From assembly GCF_014698755.1 (NCBI RefSeq), contig NZ_JACJTO010000026.1:1-64000 (forward strand): a stretch of 64,000 nt of DNA, in the 5' to 3' direction. The position numbers and the translations under genes are program-made. The notes under the pieces were generated by a model, which was given only the letters and a program-made list of their open reading frames with translations, searched no databases and had not been told where the DNA came from. This DNA comes from Aphanizomenon flos-aquae FACHB-1287. GTDB taxonomy: Bacteria; Cyanobacteriota; Cyanobacteriia; Cyanobacteriales; Nostocaceae. Every line of letters begins with the position of its first letter. Position 1 is the stretch's first letter. Positions 1 to 7,541 of this stretch are shown here, piece after piece.

Positions 1-10
1 ATAATCATTT

Positions 11-766
11 TTGGGTAGTCCTTCCAGGATATTTTTGACAATCTTGGGAAATGAGTTTATGATCATGGTTAATCAAAATATTTTAATCCTTCGCCCAAAA
101 TTTAACATATTTTTGGCTATTTTTATCAGGCTTTTCTTAACATTCAACACTTCTGCCCTACAAGATATGTCTGAAAGATATTTGGGGCAAAAGTTCCCAC
201 ACTGGAAACCTTTAGAGAAAGGGTTAATTCCCATGCGTCCAGAAAATGAAGAAATCCAGGAAGGAATTGCAGATTTTAGATTACTTTTTGATCATTTAGC
301 TAATCTTCCCAGTTATAAAATATTAGAACATGAAGAAACAACGGTTTTACGTCGCTTCCATTTTGAAAAAGACGGGGGTGAGGGGAATATGTTATTTCGT
401 CCAGTTTCTCAAGTTGCTTTAGCGCAAGCTTTAGGAATTTTGGTATTTAAAAAAGGTTTTGCTTTGACGGATATTTTTAAGAAGTTGGAGAAATTTGACC
501 GTCAAGGGGGTTTTAGTGGTATGGAATATCCTCAATCTTTATGGTATGGAGTTTTATATGACCCTAATAAAAAGCGGGTACAGGTAGTAGGAAAAGATTT
601 AGCTGTGAAGTTATTAATTTATATTTTGGGGGGAATAACTGAACAAATGGAAGTTACTGCTTTACGTAAGGCTTTAGCCAATGCTAGGACTATAGAAGAA
701 CAAACTATAGGTTTTGATGGAAAGTTAGTCAAACCGCAGAATGTAGGACTACCAGTTATTTTATAA
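11..766 (+). pseudogene. C-terminal remnant of a DGQHR-domain (DndB-like) protein
   Basis: From about residue 53 onward the translation reads like the C-terminal half of DGQHR/DndB-type proteins, with the motifs GNMLFRPVSQVALAQALGIL, SLWYGVLYDPNKKRVQV and AVKLLIYILGG. DndB binds and regulates the dnd phosphorothioation operon. The DGQHR motif itself, expected in the N-terminal half, is absent. The first 50 residues are a hydrophobic stretch that does not resemble the family, and an in-frame stop lies at bases 2-4. The gene therefore looks 5'-truncated or frameshifted, although the start may lie outside the window. It converges on the HNH gene of the same island with an 11-bp gap. A short functional variant starting near base 172 (the ATG of DMSERY) cannot be excluded. 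Confidence 0.5.
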
Positions 767-776
767 TAATAGCTAA

Positions 777-1715
777 TTATGGCTGAAATATATGATCATG
801 ATGCCATTGCAAAGCTTCAATATCTGGAAAATACTTCTCTACTTTAGGTAATATGAGTATTTCCCCATGAAATTCTGTTATTGTTCTAGCGTGGGGAGAT
901 ACTTCTTCTAATTCTTTACTAACGATAATTTTGTATTTATCATCAACAGCAAACCAACCTCTATCAAAAGCCCAATGATGATTTTTACAAAGTGCTATTC
1001 CGTTATGTATTCTACTGTCATAAAAAGTGGAGAATGGCTTTATATGTGCGCCGTCAACAATATTTTGATTACCAGTTTTAGTAACTTTCAAGCCACAAAA
1101 AGCACATTGACAATCATATACAGAAACAACAGCTTTTCTAAAAAAGGCATTTCTAATTAGTGTTTTTTTAAAACTCCATTTAGGATTGTTGGGTAAATTT
1201 TCAGTATCATCTAGTTTTTCTACTTCTGGATAATCTTGAAAAGTCTGATTAATTTGTAAAAATTCCTCAATTTCATCTTCATTATCCGAGAAAAAAGCAG
1301 TTACCAATGCATCAATTAATTCTTTTCGGGAAGATTCATTTTGTAAATAGTTAAATAATTCACTGTCTAAATATGCGTATTCAACAGCCAATTTTAATTG
1401 GTTAGTTGTTTTTGGTTGTAAATTATTAAAACCTGCTTTAATTTCTACGTGCCAAAATCCCTCATTTTGTAGATGAAAAAATGGATAGTGTAAACCCCCT
1501 TTATAAGACTGTGAACCAATAACATTCCAATATTTATTAAAAGCTTGAATTAATTTATCTGAGACAAAAATTTTATTATCGGTAATGTCTCCTCTCATAA
1601 TCAAATCTATTACGGTTAAAAGTAGTATTGGTTTATATTGAGCATTACCACGTTTTCGACTATTACTTACTTTCAGCTTGGAAAACTTTTCACAATAAAA
1701 ATGAATATTATTCAT
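777..1715 (-). CDS. Phosphorothioated-DNA-binding HNH restriction endonuclease (SBD-HNH type)
   Basis: The protein has 312 residues. The N-terminal half (about 1-150) resembles the sulfur-binding domain of ScoMcrA-like enzymes: a YKPILLLTVIDLI helix, then PFFHLQNEGFWHV. The C-terminal third is an HNH nuclease with CAFC and CKNHHWAFDRGWF around an AHIKPFS loop, so the ββα-metal residues look intact. Known relatives recognise DNA with phosphorothioate (PT) backbones and cut it. It is the last gene of the minus-strand dnd cluster, 39 bp after the Dnd-associated protein 4 gene. The domain assignment by eye is fairly confident; dependence on PT is inferred from the N-terminal domain and the context. 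A plain HNH enzyme is the alternative. Confidence 0.75.
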   Translation of the reverse strand: MNNIHFYCEKFSKLKVSNSRKRGNAQYKPILLLTVIDLIMRGDITDNKIFVSDKLIQAFNKYWNVIGSQSYKGGLHYPFFHLQNEGFWHVEIKAGFNNLQPKTTNQLKLAVEYAYLDSELFNYLQNESSRKELIDALVTAFFSDNEDEIEEFLQINQTFQDYPEVEKLDDTENLPNNPKWSFKKTLIRNAFFRKAVVSVYDCQCAFCGLKVTKTGNQNIVDGAHIKPFSTFYDSRIHNGIALCKNHHWAFDRGWFAVDDKYKIIVSKELEEVSPHARTITEFHGEILILPKVEKYFPDIEALQWHHDHIFQP

Positions 1716-1754
1716 GTCTCACTACTTTGTAAAAATGCGGAAAAATGGATTATT

Positions 1755-2222
1755 TTAAAATCTAGTTAAATTGAATTCTTCTTCTATATTATTTTCTTGA
1801 TAATCTATTGCTTTCTTTAAAATCAATAGAAATTGTATTTGATAATCAACAACTCCACGCAATTCACTTTGTAATATTTCTAATCCCCCATTAGCATACT
1901 CTTCAAATACTTGAGTCCGCTTATCCTCATATTCATCTTCCCTAGAAGCAAGTATTTGGATATCACTTGTCTCAACAATTCCTAATAATTTGATAATTTT
2001 GTCATACCCAAGTGAAGCAAAATTGTCTTGTGGAATTGGAGAAGGCTCTCTTTTTGTGGTGTCTCCTAAAGGAACACTTTTTTTATACCTTACTCCTAAT
2101 GATGCTGCAAATACCATCACCTCCACATAAGTTTGGAAAAGTCCAGGTGTTTCTTTAGACGCTAGTAACGATTTCACCAACTCAGCCTTATCCTGAGCAA
2201 TTTTGATTCTATTTGCAGCCAT
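1755..2222 (-). CDS. Dnd system-associated protein 4
   Basis: The sequence matches the pattern of DNA phosphorothioation-associated protein 4: it begins MAANRIKIAQDKAELVKSLL, followed by GLFQTYVEVMVFAASLGVRY and a long helical C-terminus ending IEEEFNLTRF. Its biochemical role is unknown; the family is defined by its linkage to dnd genes. The open frame extends 12 codons further upstream, to 2258, but those residues look non-coding and the ATG at 2222 gives the normal 155-residue length. It lies 39 bp upstream of the HNH gene and is separated from the Uma2 gene by a short repeat-containing spacer (2223-2318). Family recognition is good; function is not known. Confidence 0.75.
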   Translation of the reverse strand: MAANRIKIAQDKAELVKSLLASKETPGLFQTYVEVMVFAASLGVRYKKSVPLGDTTKREPSPIPQDNFASLGYDKIIKLLGIVETSDIQILASREDEYEDKRTQVFEEYANGGLEILQSELRGVVDYQIQFLLILKKAIDYQENNIEEEFNLTRF

Positions 2223-2282
2223 AATTATAAAATACACACCCTTAACATCACAAAGCAAACCTAACTTACTAATACCACATAA

Positions 2283-2308
2283 TCACCCTCCCCTCCGCAC
2301 CTCTGCGA
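2283..2308. repeat. Short dispersed repeat (ACAGAG-type), copy 1
   Basis: CTCCGCACCTCTGCGAGAG, read on the minus strand, is related to the CACGCAGAG...CACAGAGAGGAGG family seen again at 3553-3582 and inside the chelatase gene at 51374-51411. It sits between two genes of the dnd island. Only part of the unit is kept. Confidence 0.45.
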
Positions 2309-2318
2309 GAGAAAAAAA

Positions 2319-2879
2319 TCAAAAAACATCCTCATAAACCAGAGAAAGAGGAAACCTAAAATCAACACTAACCAAATATACCTCATTACCCTCAACAAAA
2401 GGATGTAGCTCCCATAAACCCCTATCATTTAACCGAAAACAATCCAAACCCACCTTGTCAGCACTAATTAAAACATATTCCTGCAAAGTTGGAATCTGTC
2501 TATATAACTGAAACTTACCCCCCCTATCATAAGCTTCCGTACTCGGAGAAAGCACCTCAACAACTAAACTAGGAAATTGAATAAAATTAATCGCTTTTTT
2601 ATCTTTAGGGTGACAACTAACAACAACATCAGGATAAGTAAACGGACCATTCTCCGATATACCTACTTTAGCATCAGCCATAAAAGGACGACAATTACCA
2701 CCCCGCAAATGATTTTTCAACCCAGAAGCTAGATTTAAAGCAATAGTAGTATGAGGAATAGTTCCCCCGGTCATAGCAAAAACTTCACCATTGATATATT
2801 CATATTTAATATCTTGTTGTTCCTCCCACTCCAAATACTCCAAAGGACTCATATAACTTGTATCCGAACTAGCAACCAT
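2319..2879 (-). CDS. Uma2 family protein (predicted PD-(D/E)xK endonuclease)
   Basis: The 186-residue protein has the full Uma2/DUF820 pattern: MSPLEYLEWEEQQDIKYEYINGEVFAMTGG at the N-terminus, an NCRPFMADAKV strand, the PDVVVSC acid and the SLVVEVLSPSTEAYDRGGK block, which supply the PD-(D/E)xK-type active-site residues. The family is greatly expanded in cyanobacteria and its biological role is mostly unproven. It lies 32 bp downstream of a second, divergent Uma2 gene. Its position between dndD and Dnd-associated protein 4 suggests co-transcription with the island, but Uma2 genes turn up in many places, so a link to the Dnd system is only an inference. Confidence 0.85.
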   Translation of the reverse strand: MVASSDTSYMSPLEYLEWEEQQDIKYEYINGEVFAMTGGTIPHTTIALNLASGLKNHLRGGNCRPFMADAKVGISENGPFTYPDVVVSCHPKDKKAINFIQFPSLVVEVLSPSTEAYDRGGKFQLYRQIPTLQEYVLISADKVGLDCFRLNDRGLWELHPFVEGNEVYLVSVDFRFPLSLVYEDVF

Positions 2880-2911
2880 AACATTTACCTCCTGAATTTC
2901 CGTAAAATAAA

Positions 2912-3550
2912 TTAACTAAAAATTTGCAACAACCAGCGATTAACCTCACCATCATCTTGAGTTAAACTGCGTTGAATAGCTTCCTGAACAATAGCTATTT
3001 GTAAACCTAGTAAAACCTTGGACTCCTCAATTCTCCTACTACCCCCGTCAATAATTTCAAAAGCAATAATATCATTATTATTAGCATTCATTACCCAATA
3101 TTCCCTTACCCCCAACCGTTCATAAAGTAATCGTTTAAAACCTAAATCATCATTAATAGAAGCAGCAGCAACTTCTACCACTAGAGTAGGCGCTGCTAAC
3201 TCATTAATATTGACAGGAGAATTATTTAAAGGTGGAAATTTGATTTTATCCCCAATATAAAAAGCTAAATCAGGTTGACATTCACTTTCACCTATTTTTC
3301 TAAAGCTGGTATTCGTAGCTTCAACAATTTTGATATTCTTGAGAGTAGCAAATAAACTCACCACCTTAGAAACAATCGAATGATAACGGCCATGACGAAA
3401 ACCAACTGGTAACATTTCTACCCTCATATAATTTTGATAAAAATAAAATCTTCCTTGCTGATAATCAGAATGTTCAGCAACCTCCATAAACTCATCCCAA
3501 CTTACCTTTACCCAACTATCAGTAACCAAACTTAAAGAACTAACAACCAT
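2912..3550 (-). CDS. Uma2 family protein (divergent copy)
   Basis: This is a 212-residue Uma2-type protein. It shows an N-terminal SWDEFMEVAEHSDYQQGRFYF helix-strand segment, ECQPDLAFYIGDK with the first catalytic-type Asp, and APTLVVEVAAASINDDLGFK with the Glu and Lys expected of a PD-(D/E)xK fold. It then follows the usual YERLGVREYWVMN pattern. It is longer and quite different from the neighbouring Uma2 protein, so the pair is not a recent tandem duplication. It starts 42 bp downstream of dndD, with a short dispersed repeat filling that spacer. Nuclease activity is a family prediction. Confidence 0.85.
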   Translation of the reverse strand: MVVSSLSLVTDSWVKVSWDEFMEVAEHSDYQQGRFYFYQNYMRVEMLPVGFRHGRYHSIVSKVVSLFATLKNIKIVEATNTSFRKIGESECQPDLAFYIGDKIKFPPLNNSPVNINELAAPTLVVEVAAASINDDLGFKRLLYERLGVREYWVMNANNNDIIAFEIIDGGSRRIEESKVLLGLQIAIVQEAIQRSLTQDDGEVNRWLLQIFS

Positions 3551-3552
3551 AA

Positions 3553-3582
3553 CTCCGTTCCTCCTCTCTGTGACTCTGCGTG
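3553..3582. repeat. Short dispersed repeat (ACAGAG-type), copy 2
   Basis: The plus-strand sequence CTCCTCTCTGTGACTCTGCG fills most of the dndD/Uma2 spacer. Its complement belongs to the same family as the element inside the chelatase coding region at 51374-51411. Confidence 0.6.
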
Positions 3583-3592
3583 AAAAAAATCC

Positions 3593-5659
3593 TCATTCAA
3601 CCTCAACAATTTCAGTATATTCAAAACCATTCAAACTCTGTCGAACCAAAGAATATTTTTCCCTACCTAACTCAATAAAATCCTGTTCACAATTAGGTTT
3701 AGAAGAATAATAAACCAAAACATATTCCTTCCCAATCTTATCAGCAATTTCCTCCTCAACTTCTACCCTCCATTGAGTCTTAGTTACCAACACAACCAAC
3801 TGATTTGCTAACTTAGGAATAGTTCGCGCAATGTGACGACGAGAATTAGCGTCTAAACTACCAAAAGGAGAATCCATGACAATAGGAAAAGTGCTACTAT
3901 CAGGAACCATCATCATTTTTCGTCTTTCACTCCAGTCGCGCACCTTATCAATAATACTAGCGATAAAAGATAAACTGAGAATTTGATTTTCTCCCGTAGA
4001 AGCTGCGACTGGTGCTTCAATTCCCGTCGTATTTTCCACTAAACTTAATTCATACTTTTCGCTAATTTTGGGAATATAGGGAGTAAAAGAAATATCGGAA
4101 AATATTTCCTGTACCCGCTGTTCTAATTGGAGACGAAATTGATTTTCTTGACGGTTTTTAACTTCCGATAACCGTTCAATTGCATCCTGAGTAGCATTAA
4201 TGCGACGCTGTGCTAAAGATTGTTTTTCCTCATTTTGTTTTTGCTTAGATATTTGTTTTATTAAAGCATCAATAGCTGCTTTTAGATGAGAAAGTTCCTG
4301 TCGATTTGCACCCTGTTCTCGATTTAATTCATCAATTTTAGCTTCAATTTCATCAAGACGTTTTTGTAAACCACTAATTTCCTCATTGGGATCTTTTCGT
4401 AGTTGTTCCTGAATATTAGCTAATTCCAGTTCAACTTGATCGAGATTTTCCTTTAACTGTTGAATTCGTCCTTGTTCTCTATCTGCTTCTTCCCAAAATC
4501 CAAGTGCTTGTTTATCAATTTCATCAACTTGTGCACTCATTCTAATTGCGGTTTCTTCCACAGTTGAAGAACCTGCTTTTTTCATTAAATTCTTAACATG
4601 AAAATGAGTATGAGTTCCTTCTCTTAAATCCGCACCACAAATACAACGTCCAGAAGTAAGTAAATCATTGACAAATTCCTGTGAAATTCCCGCAGTTAAT
4701 TCACCTCGTTGTTTTAAATCTGTGAATATTTCCCGAAATTTAGCTGTAGTTTCCGATAATAAAACAGTATAACCCCGTGCGGAAATAACCTTTTTTAAAT
4801 TCTCCTTTGTTTTTTTCAACTCTTGCAATAAACTATTTTTTTGAGATTCTAAACTTTGCTTTCTTTCCTGTAATTCCTTGACAGCACTCAATTCTCGTAA
4901 TTTATTACTAATCTCCTTTTTAAAAGTCTGTTGATATTCTAATTCTTGATTTATTTCCGTTTGACGTTTATTAATGTTTTCAATTTCTAATTCTTGCTTT
5001 TCTTGCTTAGTTAATAACTGTTTTGTTTCCGGATCACCAATATGTTTTAAATCAGTTTCCAAAGACTTCTTAGCGTCTTTTAAGTGTTTAATAGAAAGTT
5101 CGATTACTTCCACACCTAAAAAAGTTCTAATGGCTTCAGAAATTTCCGCTTTATTATTAGAACGGACAATTTCTTCAATGCGTTCACCGTCAAAGAAAAA
5201 ATATTGATGTAAACTTAATGGTAAAATCTGAGTAATAATTTCCTCAGCTTGTTGAATAGGAAAATACCATTTTCCGTCATCTCCAGCAACTTGAATTTTT
5301 AACTGAGTTTTCCCAGCTTCAATCACATCACTTTCATTTTTATAAACCCGACAACCACGAGTAGCACGATAACGATTACCTTCATGTTCCCAACCAACTT
5401 CTACCCAACATTCCACAGGTTGTCCAGGTTCAGATTCCGCAATTGCACGTTTATTTACTAACTGTTCAGTTGACGCAAAAGCCGCACTAAATTTCTCATA
5501 CAAAACCCAAGTGAACGCATTCAAAATACTGGTTTTACCTGCGCCATTACTACCATAAATCATCGTCGTATTGCGAATATTTCCACCAGCTAAAGTTACC
5601 TCTGGTGTTTTTCCGTAAAATGAACGAAAATTACATAATTTAATCGAAGTTAGCTTCAT
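3593..5659 (-). CDS. dndD: DNA phosphorothioation protein DndD (SMC/Rad50-like ATPase)
   Basis: The protein has 688 residues, the usual size for DndD. The N-terminus (about 1-200) is a Rad50-like ATPase head with Walker A GSNGAGKTSILNAF and FFFDGERIEEIVRSN. A long coiled coil spans about 200-520, with a central CICGADL turn resembling a zinc-hook or hairpin. The C-terminal head carries the signature STGENQILSLSFIASI and Walker B FPIVMDSPFGSLD. DndD supplies ATPase or DNA-nicking functions in the DndBCDE machinery, which replaces a non-bridging phosphate oxygen with sulfur. The start codon overlaps the stop of the upstream 57-residue gene (ATGA), so the two are translationally coupled. No dndC is seen upstream, which is unusual. 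Confidence 0.85.
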   Translation of the reverse strand: MKLTSIKLCNFRSFYGKTPEVTLAGGNIRNTTMIYGSNGAGKTSILNAFTWVLYEKFSAAFASTEQLVNKRAIAESEPGQPVECWVEVGWEHEGNRYRATRGCRVYKNESDVIEAGKTQLKIQVAGDDGKWYFPIQQAEEIITQILPLSLHQYFFFDGERIEEIVRSNNKAEISEAIRTFLGVEVIELSIKHLKDAKKSLETDLKHIGDPETKQLLTKQEKQELEIENINKRQTEINQELEYQQTFKKEISNKLRELSAVKELQERKQSLESQKNSLLQELKKTKENLKKVISARGYTVLLSETTAKFREIFTDLKQRGELTAGISQEFVNDLLTSGRCICGADLREGTHTHFHVKNLMKKAGSSTVEETAIRMSAQVDEIDKQALGFWEEADREQGRIQQLKENLDQVELELANIQEQLRKDPNEEISGLQKRLDEIEAKIDELNREQGANRQELSHLKAAIDALIKQISKQKQNEEKQSLAQRRINATQDAIERLSEVKNRQENQFRLQLEQRVQEIFSDISFTPYIPKISEKYELSLVENTTGIEAPVAASTGENQILSLSFIASIIDKVRDWSERRKMMMVPDSSTFPIVMDSPFGSLDANSRRHIARTIPKLANQLVVLVTKTQWRVEVEEEIADKIGKEYVLVYYSSKPNCEQDFIELGREKYSLVRQSLNGFEYTEIVEVE

Positions 5660-5829
5660 TGTACCGCTTCCTTCACAATAGTGAGAATATCATCATTAAT
5701 ATGACCTTTGCTCTTTCTATCTAACCGACTTTTCTCCAATCTCCAGACCTTCTCGATAATTTGCTTAACTTCCGGTGGTGCGCTGGTAATTGGTTCTTGA
5801 ACATCTTCAATATTTGATTCTGGTATCAT
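5656..5829 (-). CDS. Small 57-residue protein coupled to dndD
   Basis: This short reading frame begins MIPESNIEDVQEPITS and ends ILTIVKEAVQ. It is rich in charged residues and likely helical (KQIIEKVWRLEKSRLDRK). Its TGA overlaps the dndD ATG by four bases, the classic sign of translational coupling, which supports it as a real gene. It occupies the place where dndC would normally precede dndD. Function is unknown; a helper or assembly partner of DndD is an inference from the coupling alone. No good Shine-Dalgarno is visible before the ATG. The spacer upstream is AT-rich. Confidence 0.65.
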   Translation of the reverse strand: MIPESNIEDVQEPITSAPPEVKQIIEKVWRLEKSRLDRKSKGHINDDILTIVKEAVQ

Positions 5830-6000
5830 TTTAATAGTGCAATAGATTTATTTTCTATTTTAACCAGTTATGACACTATTTTTATATAATACGCCTTATG
5901 TGAGTTGGAGTAGCAAAAAAGAAGGGGAAACCTCAAAATAAAGGTAACAATACCAAAGTTTGACGTATTCCCATGCAAGTGCTGTACAAACAGTTAGAAC

Positions 6001-6033
6001 TAAACGCAGATAACCGCAGATGATCACAGATGA
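6001..6033. repeat. Dispersed repeat of CGCAGATAA type
   Basis: TAAACGCAGATAACCGCAGA and its continuation to GATCACAGATGA are related to the complementary-strand block at 53997-54040 (CGCGTTTATCTGCG...CATCTGCGGTTAAT). Such repeats are common between genes of Nostocales. Confidence 0.6.
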
Positions 6034-6120
6034 CTTTGTACCTTATTAGACTAGAAAAGGCTATAACTTATATCATCACCGCTTTGTTTGTTATAAAACA
6101 ATCAATTTTATTTTGGGGTG

Positions 6121-6151
6121 AAAAAAAAGGTTTGGTTATAGTACCAAACCT
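6121..6151 (-). terminator. Rho-independent terminator (minus strand)
   Basis: Perfect 9-bp stem with a 6-base loop, followed on the minus strand by eight U. The nearest upstream protein gene on this strand ends at 6604, too far away to be the obvious owner. Confidence 0.7.
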
Positions 6152-6220
6152 CCATAATTGCTGTGCTTAACAACGTACTCAACTAATTTAGTGCTACTCT
6201 AGCCACATATCATCTACCTA
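6121..6220 (-). ncRNA. Candidate small RNA, unit 1 of a tandem pair
   Basis: The unit ends in a strong Rho-independent terminator read on the minus strand: a perfect 9-bp stem AGGTTTGGT/ACCAAACCT (6128-6136 with 6143-6151) followed by eight U. Its upstream edge (6210-6253) resembles that of the unit 212 bp further on: CATATTT, then TGTATACA, then TAGGTAGATGA. There is no open frame (the first ATG reaches a stop after four codons). The RNA start near 6220 is a guess. It could also be a decayed duplicate of a gene tail. Confidence 0.4.
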
Positions 6221-6332
6221 TGGAATGTATACAGATTACTCTAAATATGATAAGTCATGACCAAAATACATATTGATGTTGCGAATAATAATCTATATAA
6301 AATTTTACTCCTGATTCCTGCTACCTTTTAAA

Positions 6333-6430
6333 CAAAAAAAGGCCTGGGTGTTAGCCAAGCCTTCATATATACCAGGTGTTTACCATATATCAATACTTTA
6401 AACCTTATATGATTTCTATTCATCTTCCTA
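6333..6430 (-). ncRNA. Candidate small RNA, unit 2 of a tandem pair
   Basis: This unit has the same architecture as unit 1. The upstream edge (6424-6463) reads on the minus strand CATATTTTG, TGTACACA, TAGGAAGATGA. The 3' end is a terminator with stem AAGGCTTGG/CCAGGCCTT (one G-U pair) and seven U. A 32-codon frame starting at the ATG runs straight through the terminator and is not conserved in unit 1, so it is not thought to be coding. The spacing and shared edges suggest an ancient duplication. Confidence 0.4.
6334..6363 (-). terminator. Rho-independent terminator (minus strand)
   Basis: Stem 6339-6347 with 6355-6363, loop of seven bases, then a run of seven U on the minus strand. Confidence 0.65.
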
Positions 6431-6542
6431 CAAGGTGTGTACAAATTTCACAAAATATGATATGGCTTATATACTGATTTTTTAATCAAGTGGAAAAAGC
6501 CAAGATAAAAATTAATTAGTTATTTTAAATTATTAAAGTTAT

Positions 6543-6571
6543 TGTTGGGTTGTGCTTTCGCTTAACCCAAT
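6543..6571. repeat. GTTGGGTT...AACCCAA palindromic repeat, copy 1
   Basis: GTTGGGTT and AACCCAA arms around a short loop, in inverted orientation relative to the copies at 52729 and 53923. It lies directly downstream of the lipoprotein gene and might act as its terminator. Confidence 0.6.
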
Positions 6572-6603
6572 TTACGATTTTAATTGAGGAAAGTAATATT
6601 TTT

Positions 6604-7485
6604 TTATTCTACATTTACCCAAAAATCTGCGGTTTTAACTTGTCCATTGCGGTTAAATTGTACCCACATTTTATATGTTCCTTGTTTGGGGAGTTTGGTA
6701 TAAAATTCGATTTTTCCATCTATGGAATTTTCGAGCGCGTGAGCATGGATATAATCAGATGCTGTTAGGGGAGATGAACTTTTAATGATTACTAAATGTC
6801 CTTTTTTACCTAAATATGGTTGTAGATCTTTAATTGGTTGATTTTTTTGGTCTTTTAGATCAAAAGTTAGTTTAATTTCTTGACCAGCTTTGATTTTTGG
6901 TGTGGATATATTGAGATTGACTTTAGTATCTGAGATAATTTTAGTTTTGGTGAATTTTTCTAAATTTTTTGGCAAAGGAATTGTACCGGGAATTGTAATA
7001 TTCATTAATGATACAATTTCCTTATTTCCAGTAGGTTTATAATCGCTAAAAAGTGTATAATTTCCTGATTCTGGAAAATTTGCAGTTACTTCAAAACGTC
7101 CTTTTTCTTTGTATTCTGGGTGAATATGATCAAAAAATCGTAAATCATCACTAACAACAATTAAGTGCATGAGTTTTTCCTGGAAAATTTCAAATTTATT
7201 GACAGGGTTTCCAGTGGAGTCTTGAATATCAATAACTAAGTTAATCGGTTGATTGGGAGCTAATTTTTGCGGAGCAGTTAATTTAACTTTGGTAGTTATT
7301 TGTGAATTATTTGTATGATGCATATTTTCCATTGAATGTCCTTCATGTTCATTCATGGAATTTCCATCATGATTCATCATCATACTAGGTGAAACTTCGC
7401 TTTTAGGAGATTTAGTATTTGATAAACAACCAGGAGCTATTAATAAAGCTGTCATCACAAAAATACTTGGGAAAAATTGTTTCAT
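6604..7485 (-). CDS. His/Met-rich lipoprotein with two YtkA/FixH-like domains
   Basis: The 293-residue protein starts with a lipoprotein signal (MKQFFPSIFVMTALLIAPGC, lipobox APGC), so it is likely membrane-anchored outside the cytoplasm. A linker at about 30-60 is rich in His and Met (NHDGNSMNEHEGHSMENMHH), typical of copper or silver ligands. Two similar β-rich domains follow, each with a K-x-HLxxxS strand and a HIH or HAH motif (LMHLIVVSDDLRFFDHIHPE at about 120; GHLVIIKSSS with YIHAHA at about 240). It follows the histidine kinase gene by 56 bp on the same strand. A metal-binding or metal-sensing role is an inference; no transporter lies nearby. Confidence 0.65.
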   Translation of the reverse strand: MKQFFPSIFVMTALLIAPGCLSNTKSPKSEVSPSMMMNHDGNSMNEHEGHSMENMHHTNNSQITTKVKLTAPQKLAPNQPINLVIDIQDSTGNPVNKFEIFQEKLMHLIVVSDDLRFFDHIHPEYKEKGRFEVTANFPESGNYTLFSDYKPTGNKEIVSLMNITIPGTIPLPKNLEKFTKTKIISDTKVNLNISTPKIKAGQEIKLTFDLKDQKNQPIKDLQPYLGKKGHLVIIKSSSPLTASDYIHAHALENSIDGKIEFYTKLPKQGTYKMWVQFNRNGQVKTADFWVNVE

Positions 7486-7541
7486 TTTAGGAAGGTTGTA
7501 ATTTTAATTTACTGTTAGGGGAGGATATCAAAGAGAAGTGA

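Larger units (their letters stand above)
5830..6603. other. Non-coding stretch upstream of the dnd genes, with repeats and two small-RNA-like units
   Basis: This 774-bp gap has no credible protein gene. It contains a dispersed CGCAGAT-type repeat (6001-6033), two related minus-strand units each ending in a terminator hairpin (about 6121-6220 and 6333-6430), and a GTTGGGTT palindrome (6543-6571). It is where dndC would be expected for a complete dnd operon. Confidence 0.7.

Noticed and set aside
6230-6253. NtcA-type site (GTA-N8-TAC) upstream of small-RNA unit 1
   Set aside because: The spacing between GTA and TAC is seven, not eight, and unit 2 does not keep the GTA half.
6360-6430. 32-residue peptide on the minus strand in small-RNA unit 2
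   Set aside because: The frame runs through the terminator hairpin and is not kept in unit 1.
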